Shown piece after piece: positions 33,840 through 43,378 of a DNA stretch of 64,000 nucleotides. The notes under the pieces were generated by a model. The model did no database searches, had not been told where the DNA came from, and saw only the letters and a program-made list of their open reading frames with translations. Within the stretch, counting starts at the first letter, position 1. Each line of letters begins with the position of its first letter. The stretch covers positions 13,281 to 77,280 of the forward strand of contig JBMNRB010000014.1 in the NCBI GenBank assembly GCA_050944435.1, written 5' to 3'. The DNA is from Ruminococcus_G sp050944435. GTDB lineage: Bacteria; Bacillota; Clostridia; Lachnospirales; Lachnospiraceae. A program made the translations under genes and the position numbers.

Positions 33840-34514
33840 ATGCCGCCGATCAGTGGAGAGTGGGCAGAGGCGCTGGCCCCGGAATTTAAAAAGCCCTATT
33901 ATAAAAAATTATTTCAGACAGTGTCGGAAGAATACCGGACCCACCGGATTTTTCCTCCGGGAGACGATATTTTCAATGCTTTTCATATGACACCCTTATC
34001 CCAGGTGAAGGTGGTGATCCTGGGACAGGATCCTTATCATGGAGAAGGGCAGGCCCACGGCCTGTGTTTTTCTGTCCGTCCCAATATGGAGATACCGCCG
34101 TCGCTGGTGAATATTTATAAAGAGCTGGAAGAGGATCTGGGGTGTTTCATCCCCAACAACGGTTATCTGGAAAAATGGGCCCGGCAGGGAGTACTGCTGC
34201 TGAACACAGTGCTGACCGTGCGGGCCCATCAGGCGAATTCCCATCGGGGAATCGGATGGGAAGAATTTACCGACGCAGCTATCCGCGTATTGGCCCGGCA
34301 GGACAGACCCATGGTATTTATTCTGTGGGGAAAGCCGGCGCAGGCAAAAAAAACGATGATTACCAATCCGGAACATCTGGTGCTTCAGTCGGCGCATCCC
34401 AGTCCGCTGTCTGCATACCGGGGATTTTTTGGAAGCAGAGTCTTCAGCAAAACCAATCAATATCTGGAAAGCCACGGTTTGGAACCGATAGACTGGCAGA
34501 TTGAAAACAGATGA
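33840..34514 (+). CDS. ung: Uracil-DNA glycosylase, family 1
   Basis: A 224-residue enzyme with water-activating D64 in VVILGQDPYHGEGQAHGLCF and the His loop SAHPSPLSAYRGFFG. LLLNTVLTVR is the uracil-binding region. It removes uracil from DNA. AAAGGAAA precedes the ATG. Its stop overlaps the upstream region of the flippase gene. Confidence 0.96.
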   Translation: MPPISGEWAEALAPEFKKPYYKKLFQTVSEEYRTHRIFPPGDDIFNAFHMTPLSQVKVVILGQDPYHGEGQAHGLCFSVRPNMEIPPSLVNIYKELEEDLGCFIPNNGYLEKWARQGVLLLNTVLTVRAHQANSHRGIGWEEFTDAAIRVLARQDRPMVFILWGKPAQAKKTMITNPEHLVLQSAHPSPLSAYRGFFGSRVFSKTNQYLESHGLEPIDWQIENR

Positions 34515-34528
34515 CGGCGGAGGAAAAC

Positions 34529-36151
34529 ATGAGTAAAAAAAGTTCATCATTTGTGAAACAGGCTACCTTTTTGATGGTGGCAGGACTGATTGTGAGGATC
34601 ATCGGACTTTTGTATCGCACGCCGATGAAGGCGACCATCGGCGGTCTGGGATACGGATATTACGGATATGCATATAATGTTTATAACATTCTGCTGCTGA
34701 TTTCCGGATACAGTATTCCCGTGGCGGTATCCAAGCTGATGTCGGAGCGGATTGCGAAAAAGCAGTATCATAATGCCCAAAGGGTTTTCTGGGGAGCGGT
34801 GATCTACATCGTTGTTATCGGTTCACTGGCATCCCTTGTGGCGTTCGTATTTGCCAGACAACTGCTGCCGGCAGGGGCGGAGGGAGCAGTTCTTGCCCTT
34901 AGAATTTTAGCACCGGTGATTCTGCTGGCGGGGCTTTTGGGAGTACTGCGGGGATATTTTCAGGCAAACAATAACATGATGCCCACTTCAGTATCCCAGA
35001 TTCTGGAACAGATCGTGAACGCGGTGATCAGCGTGGCAGCGGCGTGGTTTTTGGTCAATAACTTTGGAACCACTGAGGAGGCGCGGGCCAGCTACGGAGC
35101 GGCAGGAGGTACCCTGGGAACGGCGGCGGGAGTTCTGATGGGAATTCTGTTTATGCTGCTGGTTTTCGGCGTGAACAGGAAGGTCATCAAAAAGAGAATA
35201 CGCCGGGATACCACCGATCATGTGGAGAGCGCATCTGAAATAGCCAAAGTGATTCTTTTGATGATGACTCCGGTTATTTTCAGCACCTTTATTTACAATG
35301 TCAGTTCCTACATTGACCAGTCTGTTTTTTCACCGCTGATGTTGGCAAAGGGAGCCAATGCCAACGATATCACGACGATATACGGTGTTTTCAGCGGACA
35401 GTATATGGTGCTGATTAATATTCCGGTGGCCCTGGCCAACGCCACGTCTACGGCGATGATGCCTCAGGTTACCACAAATTACGCTGTGGGTGATTATGAA
35501 GGGGCTACCCAGAAAATCCACGAAGCCATTCGGATGACCATGTTTATTGCCATTCCGGCAGCGGTGGGACTGGGAGTGCTGGCGTTCCCCATTATGAATA
35601 TTCTGTTTCCAGGTTCTCCCGATGAGGCGGGCTATATGCTGATCCTGGGAGCAGTATCCGTGATTTTCTATTCTCTGTCCACCATCACCAACGGAGTTTT
35701 GCAGGGAATCGGAAAACAGCATTTGCCGCTGCGCAACGCGGCCATTTCTCTGGTGGTAAATGTGGCGATGCTGGCAGGTTTGACCTGGTTTACCGACTTA
35801 GGCATCTACAGCGTACTGCTGGCCACGATGGGATATTCTCTGTGCATGTGCATTCTGAATAACTTGTCTGTGAGAAAGTATCTGAAGTTTAAGAATGAGC
35901 TGGCAGATACTTATGGAAAACCTCTGGCGGCGGCGGCCGGCATGGGGATTGTAGCGTGGATGATGTATTACGGACTGAGCATCTTTGTTCCTTCAGAGCT
36001 GATCTGTCTGATACCGGCGGTATTGATTGCCATTTTGGTTTATCTGATTCTCTTTGTGGTGATAACCAAATCTACCGAGCAGCAGATGAGAGCTTACCCC
36101 ATGGGAAATATCATCGTCAGGATGATGAAGTTGATGAAAGTGATGAAATAA
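34529..36151 (+). CDS. MurJ/SpoVB-type polysaccharide flippase
   Basis: A 540-residue membrane protein with about 14 spans in the MOP (MATE/Wzx/MurJ) fold. It starts SSSFVKQATFLMVAGLIVRI, followed by GLLYRTPM, a pattern shared by SpoVB and YtgP/MurJ of Firmicutes; YGYYGYAYNVYNILL and IGKQHLPLRNAAIS are further family blocks. The likely role is lipid II flipping for wall or spore cortex. The family has several paralogues per genome, so SpoVB versus MurJ is undecided. Start ATG 34529 with CGGAGG; an earlier ATG at 34511 lacks a site. Confidence 0.88.
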   Translation: MSKKSSSFVKQATFLMVAGLIVRIIGLLYRTPMKATIGGLGYGYYGYAYNVYNILLLISGYSIPVAVSKLMSERIAKKQYHNAQRVFWGAVIYIVVIGSLASLVAFVFARQLLPAGAEGAVLALRILAPVILLAGLLGVLRGYFQANNNMMPTSVSQILEQIVNAVISVAAAWFLVNNFGTTEEARASYGAAGGTLGTAAGVLMGILFMLLVFGVNRKVIKKRIRRDTTDHVESASEIAKVILLMMTPVIFSTFIYNVSSYIDQSVFSPLMLAKGANANDITTIYGVFSGQYMVLINIPVALANATSTAMMPQVTTNYAVGDYEGATQKIHEAIRMTMFIAIPAAVGLGVLAFPIMNILFPGSPDEAGYMLILGAVSVIFYSLSTITNGVLQGIGKQHLPLRNAAISLVVNVAMLAGLTWFTDLGIYSVLLATMGYSLCMCILNNLSVRKYLKFKNELADTYGKPLAAAAGMGIVAWMMYYGLSIFVPSELICLIPAVLIAILVYLILFVVITKSTEQQMRAYPMGNIIVRMMKLMKVMK

Positions 36152-36159
36152 AAGGACAG

Positions 36160-36200
36160 AAAAATCCCCTGCTTCCATTTTCAGGAGGCAGGGGATTTTT
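36160..36200. terminator. Bidirectional terminator between convergent genes
   Basis: AAAAATCCCCTGCTTCC (36160-36176) pairs with GGAGGCAGGGGATTTTT (36184-36200), 17 pairs with one G-U. A-run and T-run on both sides serve the flippase gene and the activase gene from the other strand. Confidence 0.92.
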
Positions 36201-36212
36201 AGTTAAACCTGT

Positions 36213-39200
36213 TTACTGTTTCATGTTTTTCATAGCCGTTGACAGCATCAGTTTGATCCGGTTAAGCTGATTTACTTCGCTGGCACCGGGGTCATAGTCG
36301 ATGGCTACGATGTTGGCGTCGGGATATTCCCGGCGGATTTCCTTGATTACGCCTTTGCCTACGATGTGATTGGGCAGACAGCCAAAGGGCTGGGTGCACA
36401 CGATATTTTTAGCGTTATTGTGAATCAGCTCCATCATCTCGCCGGTCAGGAACCAGCCTTCACCGGTCTGATTTCCCATGGAGACGATGGGCGCGGCCAT
36501 GCGGGCCAGATCTTCGATCCGTGCCGGCGGATCAAAATGAACGCTCTTTTCAAATTCTTTTGTGGCGGCGCTTCTCAGCCAGTCAATGGCTTTGATTGCC
36601 ACATTGGCCCATTTGGCCGTGGATTTTTTCGTTCCCAGGTATTTCGCTTTGAAATTCTGATTATAGAAGCAGTAGCACATGAAGTCGATCAAATCGGGAA
36701 CAACGGGCTCGGCGCCTTCTTTTTCCAGCAGTTCTGCCAGATGATTATTGGCGGCAGGCAGGAATTTTACCAGGATCTCTCCCACGATGCCAACCCTGGG
36801 TTTTTTCTCATCCGTAATGGGAAGACGGTCAAAATCCCGGATAATGGTGCGGCAGATTTGTTTGAACCGGGTGTGGCTTAAATGCTTTCCGGAAACATAA
36901 TCGATGCAGATTTTTTCCCATTTTCTATGTAACCGGTTGGCGCTTCCCTTTTTCTTTTCATAGGGGCGCATCCGGTAAAGGCATTTCATGAAGATATCCC
37001 CAAATACGGCGGCGTAGGCCAGACGTCTGGCCAGATCCGGTGTGATCTTAAAGCCGGGATTACTTTCCAGTCCGCTTAAATTGATGGAAATCACGGGAAT
37101 ATGACTCATACCCGCCTTTTCCAGCGCCCGTCGGATGAAAGCGATATAATTTGAAGCACGGCATCCGCCTCCCGTCTGGGACATGATGATGGCTACATGA
37201 TCCAGATCATATTTTCCGGACAAAAGTGCCTGCATAATCTGTCCAACCACCATCAGGGAAGGATAACAGGCGTCATTGTTGACGTATTTCAGTCCCACGT
37301 CCACCGCCTCTTTATTGTCGTTGGGCAATACCTCCAGATGGTAGCCGGAGGCGTTGAAAGCCGGTTCCAGAAGGCGGAAATGAATGGGTGACATCTGGGG
37401 ACAGAGGATGGTGTGGGTTTTCCGCATCTCCTTGGTGAAGGGCACCTTCTTAATAGAAGAAGGCTGGATGGTACGGTTCAGGCACATCTTCTCTCTGGTA
37501 CGAATGGCAGCCAGCAGGGAACGGACGCGAATACGGGCGGCCCCCAGGTTGTTTACTTCGTCTATTTTCAGACAGGTGTAAATTTTTCCGCTGTGGGACA
37601 AAATTTCACTGACCTCATCTGTGGTAACGGCGTCCAGACCGCAGCCAAAAGAATTTAACTGAATCAAATCCAAGTTGTCGTGTTCTTTGACAAAATTTGC
37701 GGCGGCATACAGCCTTGTATGGTACATCCACTGGTCATTGACACGGATAGGGCGTTCCAAAGGAGCCAGATGAGATACGGAATCCTCTGTCAGCACAGCC
37801 ACGCCGTAGGAATTGATCAGATCCGGAATACCGTGATGGATTTCAGGATCGATATGGTAGGGACGGCCTGCCAGCACGATACCGTGACGGCCGGTCTTTT
37901 TCAGGTAATCCAAGGTCTCTTCGCCTTTGCGCATGATATCTTGTCTCTGCTGGGCCTGTTCCTGCCAGGCCAGATGAGCGGCCTTTCTGACCTCTTCATC
38001 GGGGATATCGGGGAATTCCGCAACCAGCCGTTCCGTCAGTATTTCTTCGCTGGTAAAGGCTACGAATGGATTCCGGAAGAGAATGGAATCGTCATTCAGT
38101 TCATCCACATTGTTTTTAATATTTTCCGCATAGGAGGTAACAATGGGACAGTTATAATGATTTACCGAATCCTCAAATTCCACCCGTTCATAGGGTACGC
38201 AGGGGTAGAAGATAAACTTTACGCCCTGACGAATCAGCCAGGTAACGTGACCGTGAGCCAGTTTGGCCGGATAACATTCCGACTCGCTGGGGATGGATTC
38301 AATACCCAGTTCGTAGATTTTTCTGGTGGAGGTGGGAGATAAAACCACCTGATATTTCAGCTCGGTAAAAAAGGTAAACCAGAATGGATAATTCTCAAAC
38401 ATGTTGAGGACTCTGGGGATACCCACCTGACCCCGGACCGCTTTGTCCGCCGGCAGGGGTTCATAGCCGAAAATTCTTTCATATTTATATTCAAATAAAT
38501 TGGGAATGTGATCTTTGTTCTTTTCTTTTCCAATTCCCCGTTCACACCGGTTTCCGCTGATAAACTGACGGCCGCCGCTGAAACGATTGATGGTCAGACG
38601 GCAGTTGTTGGTACAGCCTTTGCAGTTTGCCATGGAAGTGGTGTACTGCAGCGTGTTGATCTTTTCAATGGGGAGCATAGTGGTGGTGCTGCCTTCCTCG
38701 TACCGTTCCCGGGCGATCAGCGCGGCGCCGAAAGCACCCATGATGCCGGCGATATCGGGACGAACTGCCTCGCAGTCTGCGATCTTTTCAAAACTGCGCA
38801 GCACAGCGTCATTATAGAAGGTGCCGCCCTGTACCACAATATGTTTTCCAAGTTCTGAAGCATCAGATACTTTAATCACCTTGTACAGCGCGTTTTTGAT
38901 CACGGAGTAGGCCAGCCCGGCGGAGATATCGGCAACTTCAGCTCCCTCTTTCTGAGCCTGTTTTACTTTTGAATTCATAAACACTGTACAACGGGTTCCC
39001 AAATCAATGGGATTTTTGGCAAACAGCGCGGCTTTGGCGAAGTCCTCCACGGAATAATTCAAAGATTTGGCAAAAGTTTCGATGAAAGAACCGCAGCCGG
39101 AGGAGCAGGCCTCGTTTAACTGTACGCTGTCTACCACATGATTCTTGATTTTGATGCATTTCATATCCTGGCCGCCGATGTCCAGAATACAGTCCACTTC

Positions 39201-40433
39201 CGGATTAAAGAAAGCAGCCGCATAGTAATGAGATACCGTTTCCACTTCACCTTCGTCCAGCATCAGAGCCGCTTTGATCAGCGCTTCACCATAGCCGGTG
39301 GAACAGGACCAGGCGATATGGGCTTTGGAGGGAAGATGACGGTAAATTTCCTGAATCGCATGAATGGTGGTTGCCAGGGGGCTTCCGTTATTATTGGCGT
39401 AAAATGAATACAGCAGGGAACCGTCTTCCGCCACCAGAGCCGCCTTGGTTGTGGTGGAACCGGCGTCAATTCCCAGATAACAGTTGCCCTCGTAAGTATC
39501 CAGATCGGATGTTTTTACATTGTACTGACTTTGGCGCTGATTGAATTCTTCGTATTCCTCTTCAGAAGCAAACAGCGGTTCCATCCGGTCCACCTCGAAT
39601 TCCAGTTTGACGTTGGATTCCAGGCGGCTTTGGAGACCGCTCATGAGAACAGATACTTCTTCCTTTGCGTTAAGAGCCGATCCAATGGCCGCAAAAAGAT
39701 GAGAGTTTTCAGGAGCGATGGTATGTTCCTCATCCAGACGCAGGGTCCGGATAAAAGCCTGTTTCAGTTCTGATAAAAAGTGAAGGGGTCCTCCCAGAAA
39801 GGCGATATGGCCGCGGATGGGTTTTCCGCAGGCCAGTCCGCTGATGGTCTGATTGACAACCGCCTGGAAAATAGAGGCGGAAAGATCTTCTTTCGTAGCG
39901 CCTTCATTGATCAGCGGCTGGATATCAGATTTGGCGAACACACCGCATCGGGCGGCGATGGGATACAGCGCCTTATAGTTTTTGGCATACTCATTCAGGC
40001 CCACTGCGTCTGTCTGGAGCAGGGAAGCCATCTGATCGATGAAAGAACCGGTTCCTCCGGCACAGATTCCATTCATCCTCTGTTCAATATTCCCGCCTTC
40101 AAAGTAGATGATTTTGGCATCCTCCCCGCCCAGCTCTATGGCGACATCCGTTTTGGGCGCCAGTTTCTGGAGGGAAGAAGACACGGCGATTACTTCCTGA
40201 ACGAAGGGAACCTGCAGATGATTGGCCAATGCAAGTCCGCCGGAACCCGTGATTACCGGGTGTACAGTCAGGTCACCGCAGGAGGCGCAGGCTTTTTTCA
40301 GCAAAGCCGCCAGTGTTTCCTGAATATTAGCGAAATGACGTTCATAGTCAGAAAAAAGCAGGTGCTGCTCCTGATCCAGAACAGCAATCTTGACTGTTGT
40401 GGAACCAATATCAATACCTAACGTATAGTGCAT
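36213..40433 (-). CDS. Fused acyl-CoA dehydratase activase / 2-hydroxyacyl-CoA dehydratase-like protein
   Basis: A 1406-residue protein. Two ASKHA (BcrAD/BadFG) activase domains come first: about 1-255 (LGIDIGSTTVKIAVLD) and about 315-575 (LGIDAGSTTTKAALVA), each with a glycine-rich cysteine loop (GICAGGTGSFIDQ; CSSGCGSFIETF) that in HgdC-type activases binds a [4Fe-4S] cluster. A cysteine-rich linker near 608-625 (CKGCTNNCRL), a DUF2229-like domain (about 640-860) and a C-terminal dehydratase-like domain (about 950-1400, MSQTGGGCRASNYIAF) follow. Such proteins are widespread in Clostridia, function unproven. It stands alone with its own promoter. The start at 40433 has GAGGAG seven bases upstream; an earlier ATG at 40448 is rejected. 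Confidence 0.9.
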   Translation of the reverse strand: MHYTLGIDIGSTTVKIAVLDQEQHLLFSDYERHFANIQETLAALLKKACASCGDLTVHPVITGSGGLALANHLQVPFVQEVIAVSSSLQKLAPKTDVAIELGGEDAKIIYFEGGNIEQRMNGICAGGTGSFIDQMASLLQTDAVGLNEYAKNYKALYPIAARCGVFAKSDIQPLINEGATKEDLSASIFQAVVNQTISGLACGKPIRGHIAFLGGPLHFLSELKQAFIRTLRLDEEHTIAPENSHLFAAIGSALNAKEEVSVLMSGLQSRLESNVKLEFEVDRMEPLFASEEEYEEFNQRQSQYNVKTSDLDTYEGNCYLGIDAGSTTTKAALVAEDGSLLYSFYANNNGSPLATTIHAIQEIYRHLPSKAHIAWSCSTGYGEALIKAALMLDEGEVETVSHYYAAAFFNPEVDCILDIGGQDMKCIKIKNHVVDSVQLNEACSSGCGSFIETFAKSLNYSVEDFAKAALFAKNPIDLGTRCTVFMNSKVKQAQKEGAEVADISAGLAYSVIKNALYKVIKVSDASELGKHIVVQGGTFYNDAVLRSFEKIADCEAVRPDIAGIMGAFGAALIARERYEEGSTTTMLPIEKINTLQYTTSMANCKGCTNNCRLTINRFSGGRQFISGNRCERGIGKEKNKDHIPNLFEYKYERIFGYEPLPADKAVRGQVGIPRVLNMFENYPFWFTFFTELKYQVVLSPTSTRKIYELGIESIPSESECYPAKLAHGHVTWLIRQGVKFIFYPCVPYERVEFEDSVNHYNCPIVTSYAENIKNNVDELNDDSILFRNPFVAFTSEEILTERLVAEFPDIPDEEVRKAAHLAWQEQAQQRQDIMRKGEETLDYLKKTGRHGIVLAGRPYHIDPEIHHGIPDLINSYGVAVLTEDSVSHLAPLERPIRVNDQWMYHTRLYAAANFVKEHDNLDLIQLNSFGCGLDAVTTDEVSEILSHSGKIYTCLKIDEVNNLGAARIRVRSLLAAIRTREKMCLNRTIQPSSIKKVPFTKEMRKTHTILCPQMSPIHFRLLEPAFNASGYHLEVLPNDNKEAVDVGLKYVNNDACYPSLMVVGQIMQALLSGKYDLDHVAIIMSQTGGGCRASNYIAFIRRALEKAGMSHIPVISINLSGLESNPGFKITPDLARRLAYAAVFGDIFMKCLYRMRPYEKKKGSANRLHRKWEKICIDYVSGKHLSHTRFKQICRTIIRDFDRLPITDEKKPRVGIVGEILVKFLPAANNHLAELLEKEGAEPVVPDLIDFMCYCFYNQNFKAKYLGTKKSTAKWANVAIKAIDWLRSAATKEFEKSVHFDPPARIEDLARMAAPIVSMGNQTGEGWFLTGEMMELIHNNAKNIVCTQPFGCLPNHIVGKGVIKEIRREYPDANIVAIDYDPGASEVNQLNRIKLMLSTAMKNMKQ

Positions 40434-40486
40434 ATAATTTCTCCTCATTGGTGATAAACGTGATTAACATAAGTAAAGTCGATGAT

Positions 40487-40515
40487 ATTATACGCTGAAC
40501 CAGATGAAAATGCAA
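40487..40515 (-). promoter_or_regulatory. Sigma-A promoter for the activase fusion gene
   Basis: Minus strand TTGCAT (40510-40515), 17-base spacer, TATAAT (40487-40492). Confidence 0.7.
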
Positions 40516-40547
40516 TGAAAAAAAGGGCAGAACATTTTGGAAAAGTA

Positions 40548-40556
40548 TGATATACT
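40548..40556 (+). promoter_or_regulatory. Extended -10 promoter for tgt
   Basis: TG-A-TATACT at 40548-40556; no clear -35. It is 55 bases before the tgt start and divergent from the activase promoter. Confidence 0.55.
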
Positions 40557-40610
40557 GAGTCTCAGATCAAAAAACAAATGAAAGAGGAATGGAAAAGGAA
40601 TTAAAGAAAT

Positions 40611-41756
40611 ATGTATGAAATTTTGAAAAAAGACGGCTGTGCCAAAAGGGCCCGGTTCCATACGGTTCACGGCACCATTGAAACGCCGGTGTTTATGAAC
40701 GTGGGTACGGCGGCGGCCATCAAGGGGGCTGTGGCCACCACAGATCTTAAAGAGATTAAAACACAGGTGGAGTTGTCCAACACCTATCATCTCCATGTAA
40801 GACCGGGGGATGAGGTGGTAAAAAGGCTGGGCGGTCTTCATCGCTTTATGAACTGGGACAGACCCATACTGACAGATTCCGGCGGGTTCCAGGTATTCTC
40901 TCTTGGCTCTTTAAGGAAGATCAAAGAGGAGGGCGTGTATTTCCGTTCCCATGTAGATGGACGAAAGATCTTTATGGGGCCGGAGGAAAGCATGCGGATT
41001 CAGTCCAATCTGGCGTCTACCATCGCCATGGCTTTCGACGAGTGCCCATCCAGTGTGGCATCCAGGGAATACGTACAGAATTCTGTGGATCGGACAGCCA
41101 GGTGGCTGGTTCGCTGTAAAGAGGAGATGGAAAGACTGAACAGTCTTGATGATACCCTCAATCCCCATCAGCTTCTGTTTGGCATTAATCAGGGCGCGGT
41201 CTACGAAGATATCCGGATTGCCCACGCCCAGAGAATAGCCCAGCTTGATTTGCCCGGATATGCCATAGGCGGGCTGGCTGTGGGCGAAAGCCATGAAGAA
41301 ATGTATCGGATCCTGGATGCGGTAGTGCCCCATCTTCCGGAAAATAAACCTACGTATCTGATGGGGGTGGGCACTCCGGCCAATATCCTGGAGGCGGTGG
41401 AACGGGGAGTGGACTTTTTCGACTGCGTTTACCCCAGCCGGAACGGCCGCCACGGCCATGTTTATACCGACAGCGGCAAACTGAACCTGCTGAACGCCAG
41501 ATTTGAGCTGGATACAAGACCGATTCAGGAAGGATGCGGATGTCCTGCATGCCGAAACTACAGCAGAGCTTATATCCGTCATCTTTTAAAAGCGAAAGAG
41601 ATGCTGGGCATGCGCCTCTGCGTGCTCCATAATCTTTATTTCTATAACACGATGATGGAAGAAATCCGCGCAGCCATTGAAGAAGGCCGGTATGCTTCTT
41701 ATAAAAAGAAGAAACTTGCAGGATTTATGGAAAACGACAAAAAGGCGGAATCATGA
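40611..41756 (+). CDS. tgt: Queuine/preQ1 tRNA-guanine transglycosylase
   Basis: A 381-residue TIM barrel. Catalytic aspartates lie in ILTDSGGFQVFSL and FFDCVYPSRNGRHGH. The zinc site is C-x-C-x2-C in CGCPACRNYSRAYIRH plus a downstream histidine in LCVLHNLYFY. It exchanges guanine for preQ1 in the tRNA wobble position. No preQ1 riboswitch or queA is present nearby. It is followed by yajC, as in many bacteria, but each has its own promoter. Confidence 0.96.
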   Translation: MYEILKKDGCAKRARFHTVHGTIETPVFMNVGTAAAIKGAVATTDLKEIKTQVELSNTYHLHVRPGDEVVKRLGGLHRFMNWDRPILTDSGGFQVFSLGSLRKIKEEGVYFRSHVDGRKIFMGPEESMRIQSNLASTIAMAFDECPSSVASREYVQNSVDRTARWLVRCKEEMERLNSLDDTLNPHQLLFGINQGAVYEDIRIAHAQRIAQLDLPGYAIGGLAVGESHEEMYRILDAVVPHLPENKPTYLMGVGTPANILEAVERGVDFFDCVYPSRNGRHGHVYTDSGKLNLLNARFELDTRPIQEGCGCPACRNYSRAYIRHLLKAKEMLGMRLCVLHNLYFYNTMMEEIRAAIEEGRYASYKKKKLAGFMENDKKAES

Positions 41757-41775
41757 AAAAATCAGGAAAAAAAGC

Positions 41776-41804
41776 TTGATGGATTGACATATTTTGTGTA
41801 TTAT
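41776..41804 (+). promoter_or_regulatory. Possible sigma-A promoter for yajC
   Basis: TTGATG (41776-41781), 17-base spacer, TATTAT (41799-41804). A better -35 (TTGACA, 41784-41789) has no well-placed -10. Confidence 0.45.
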
Positions 41805-41838
41805 GGATTGTATTAGGGTATAACAGGAGGGAATAACT

Positions 41839-42162
41839 ATGATAGTAGCTTCGGCATCGTCTTCGACTTCCGGAATGCTTGGCACCGGCTCTATGATTTT
41901 ATGGATAGTAGTTTTATTCGCACTGATGTATTTTCTGATGATCCGTCCTCAGAAAAAAGAACAGAAGCGGTTAAGCGCCATGCTTTCCGATCTGGCGGTG
42001 GGAGATGCAGTTGTGACCACCAGCGGATTTTATGGCATCGTCATTGATTTGACGGAAGAAGATGTGATTGTGGAATTTGGTAATAATAAAAACTGCCGGA
42101 TCCCCATGAGAAAATCAGCAATTGCGGAAGTGGAAAAACCGGAAGAGGTGAAAAGCGAGTAA
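41839..42162 (+). CDS. yajC: Preprotein translocase subunit YajC
   Basis: A 107-residue single-span protein: MILWIVVLFALMYFLMIRPQ, then KKEQKRLSAMLSDLAVGDAV and TTSGFYGIVIDL, the YajC hallmark. It associates with SecDF at the membrane. secDF is not adjacent here. GGAGGG precedes the ATG. Confidence 0.93.
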   Translation: MIVASASSSTSGMLGTGSMILWIVVLFALMYFLMIRPQKKEQKRLSAMLSDLAVGDAVVTTSGFYGIVIDLTEEDVIVEFGNNKNCRIPMRKSAIAEVEKPEEVKSE

Positions 42163-42168
42163 AGACAA

Positions 42169-42204
42169 GGGACTGGGTGCGCAGGCATTCAGTCCCAGCT
42201 TTTT
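42169..42204 (+). terminator. Terminator after yajC
   Basis: GGGACTGGGTGC (42169-42180), loop GCAG, GCATTCAGTCCC (42185-42196), then a T-run at 42200-42204. Confidence 0.9.
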
Positions 42205-42268
42205 GTTGAAATATCGAAAAAAATGGATTATTATATTTCTAATAGGCTGATAACAGGGAGGAAAAGAT

Positions 42269-43354
42269 ATGAGTTATAAGATTGCACTGATACCTGGAGA
42301 CGGAATCGGACCTGAAATCGTAAAGGAAGCAAAAAAGGTTCTGGATCGGGTATGTGAAAAATATCATCATGAATTTGCATATACAACATTGCTGCTGGGC
42401 GGCGCGTCCATTGACGCCCACGGTGTACCTTTGACGGAAGAAACGATTCAGAAAGCCAAAGAGTCCGACGCCGTGCTGATGGGATCCATCGGCGGAGATG
42501 CAGCTACGTCTCCCTGGTATCGTCTGGAGCCTTCCAAACGTCCGGAAGCGGGACTTCTGGGAATACGTAAAGCGCTGAATCTTTTTGCCAATTTGAGACC
42601 GGCTTATCTTTATGAAGAGCTGAAGGAGGCATGCCCTCTCAGGGACGAGATTATCGGGGAAGGCTTCGATATGATGATTATGCGGGAACTGACCGGCGGC
42701 CTCTATTTTGGCGAAAGAAAAACGGTGGAAGAAAACGGCGTCAGAAAGGCTGTGGACACCCTGACATATGATGAGAATGAGATTCGCAGGATTGCAAAAA
42801 GAGCGTTTGATATTGCCGGAAAAAGAAGAAAAAAAGTGACCAGCGTGGACAAAGCAAACGTACTTGACTCTTCCCGGCTCTGGAGAAGCGTAGTGGAAGA
42901 GGTGGCAAAGGATTATCCGGATGTGGAACTGTCCCACATGTTGGTGGACAACTGCGCCATGCAGCTGGTAAAAGATCCCGGCCAGTTTGACGTGATTTTG
43001 ACGGAAAATATGTTTGGAGACATTCTTTCTGACGAAGCAAGCATGGTGACCGGTTCCATCGGAATGCTTTCTTCGGCCAGCCTGAATGAAACAAAATTTG
43101 GCCTGTATGAACCCAGCCACGGTTCAGCGCCGGATATCGCAGGAAAAAATATGGCAAATCCCATTGCGACTATCCTTTCCGCGGCTATGATGCTTCGCTA
43201 TTCTTTGGATCTGGATAAAGAAGCCGATGCAGTGGAACAGGCGGTGAAAGATGTACTGGCACAAGGTTTCCGAACGGTGGATATTATGTCAGAAGGCTGT
43301 ACCCAGCTTGGAACGGCGGAAATGGGAGATAAAATAGCGGAAGCAATCAAATAA
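42269..43354 (+). CDS. leuB: 3-isopropylmalate dehydrogenase
   Basis: A 361-residue decarboxylating dehydrogenase: IALIPGDGIGPEIVKEAKKV, LIMRELTGGLYFGER-type MIMRELTGGLYFGERK and VTSVDKANVLDSSRLW, ending in a GSAPDIAGKNMANPIA block. Leucine synthesis. It leads a leuB-ilvD-ilvB operon with about 20-base gaps. leuA, leuC and leuD are absent here. The 64-base gap before it shows no T-box or leader peptide. Confidence 0.96.
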   Translation: MSYKIALIPGDGIGPEIVKEAKKVLDRVCEKYHHEFAYTTLLLGGASIDAHGVPLTEETIQKAKESDAVLMGSIGGDAATSPWYRLEPSKRPEAGLLGIRKALNLFANLRPAYLYEELKEACPLRDEIIGEGFDMMIMRELTGGLYFGERKTVEENGVRKAVDTLTYDENEIRRIAKRAFDIAGKRRKKVTSVDKANVLDSSRLWRSVVEEVAKDYPDVELSHMLVDNCAMQLVKDPGQFDVILTENMFGDILSDEASMVTGSIGMLSSASLNETKFGLYEPSHGSAPDIAGKNMANPIATILSAAMMLRYSLDLDKEADAVEQAVKDVLAQGFRTVDIMSEGCTQLGTAEMGDKIAEAIK

Positions 43355-43378
43355 TCAAAGAGAAGTGAGGTAGGATTG

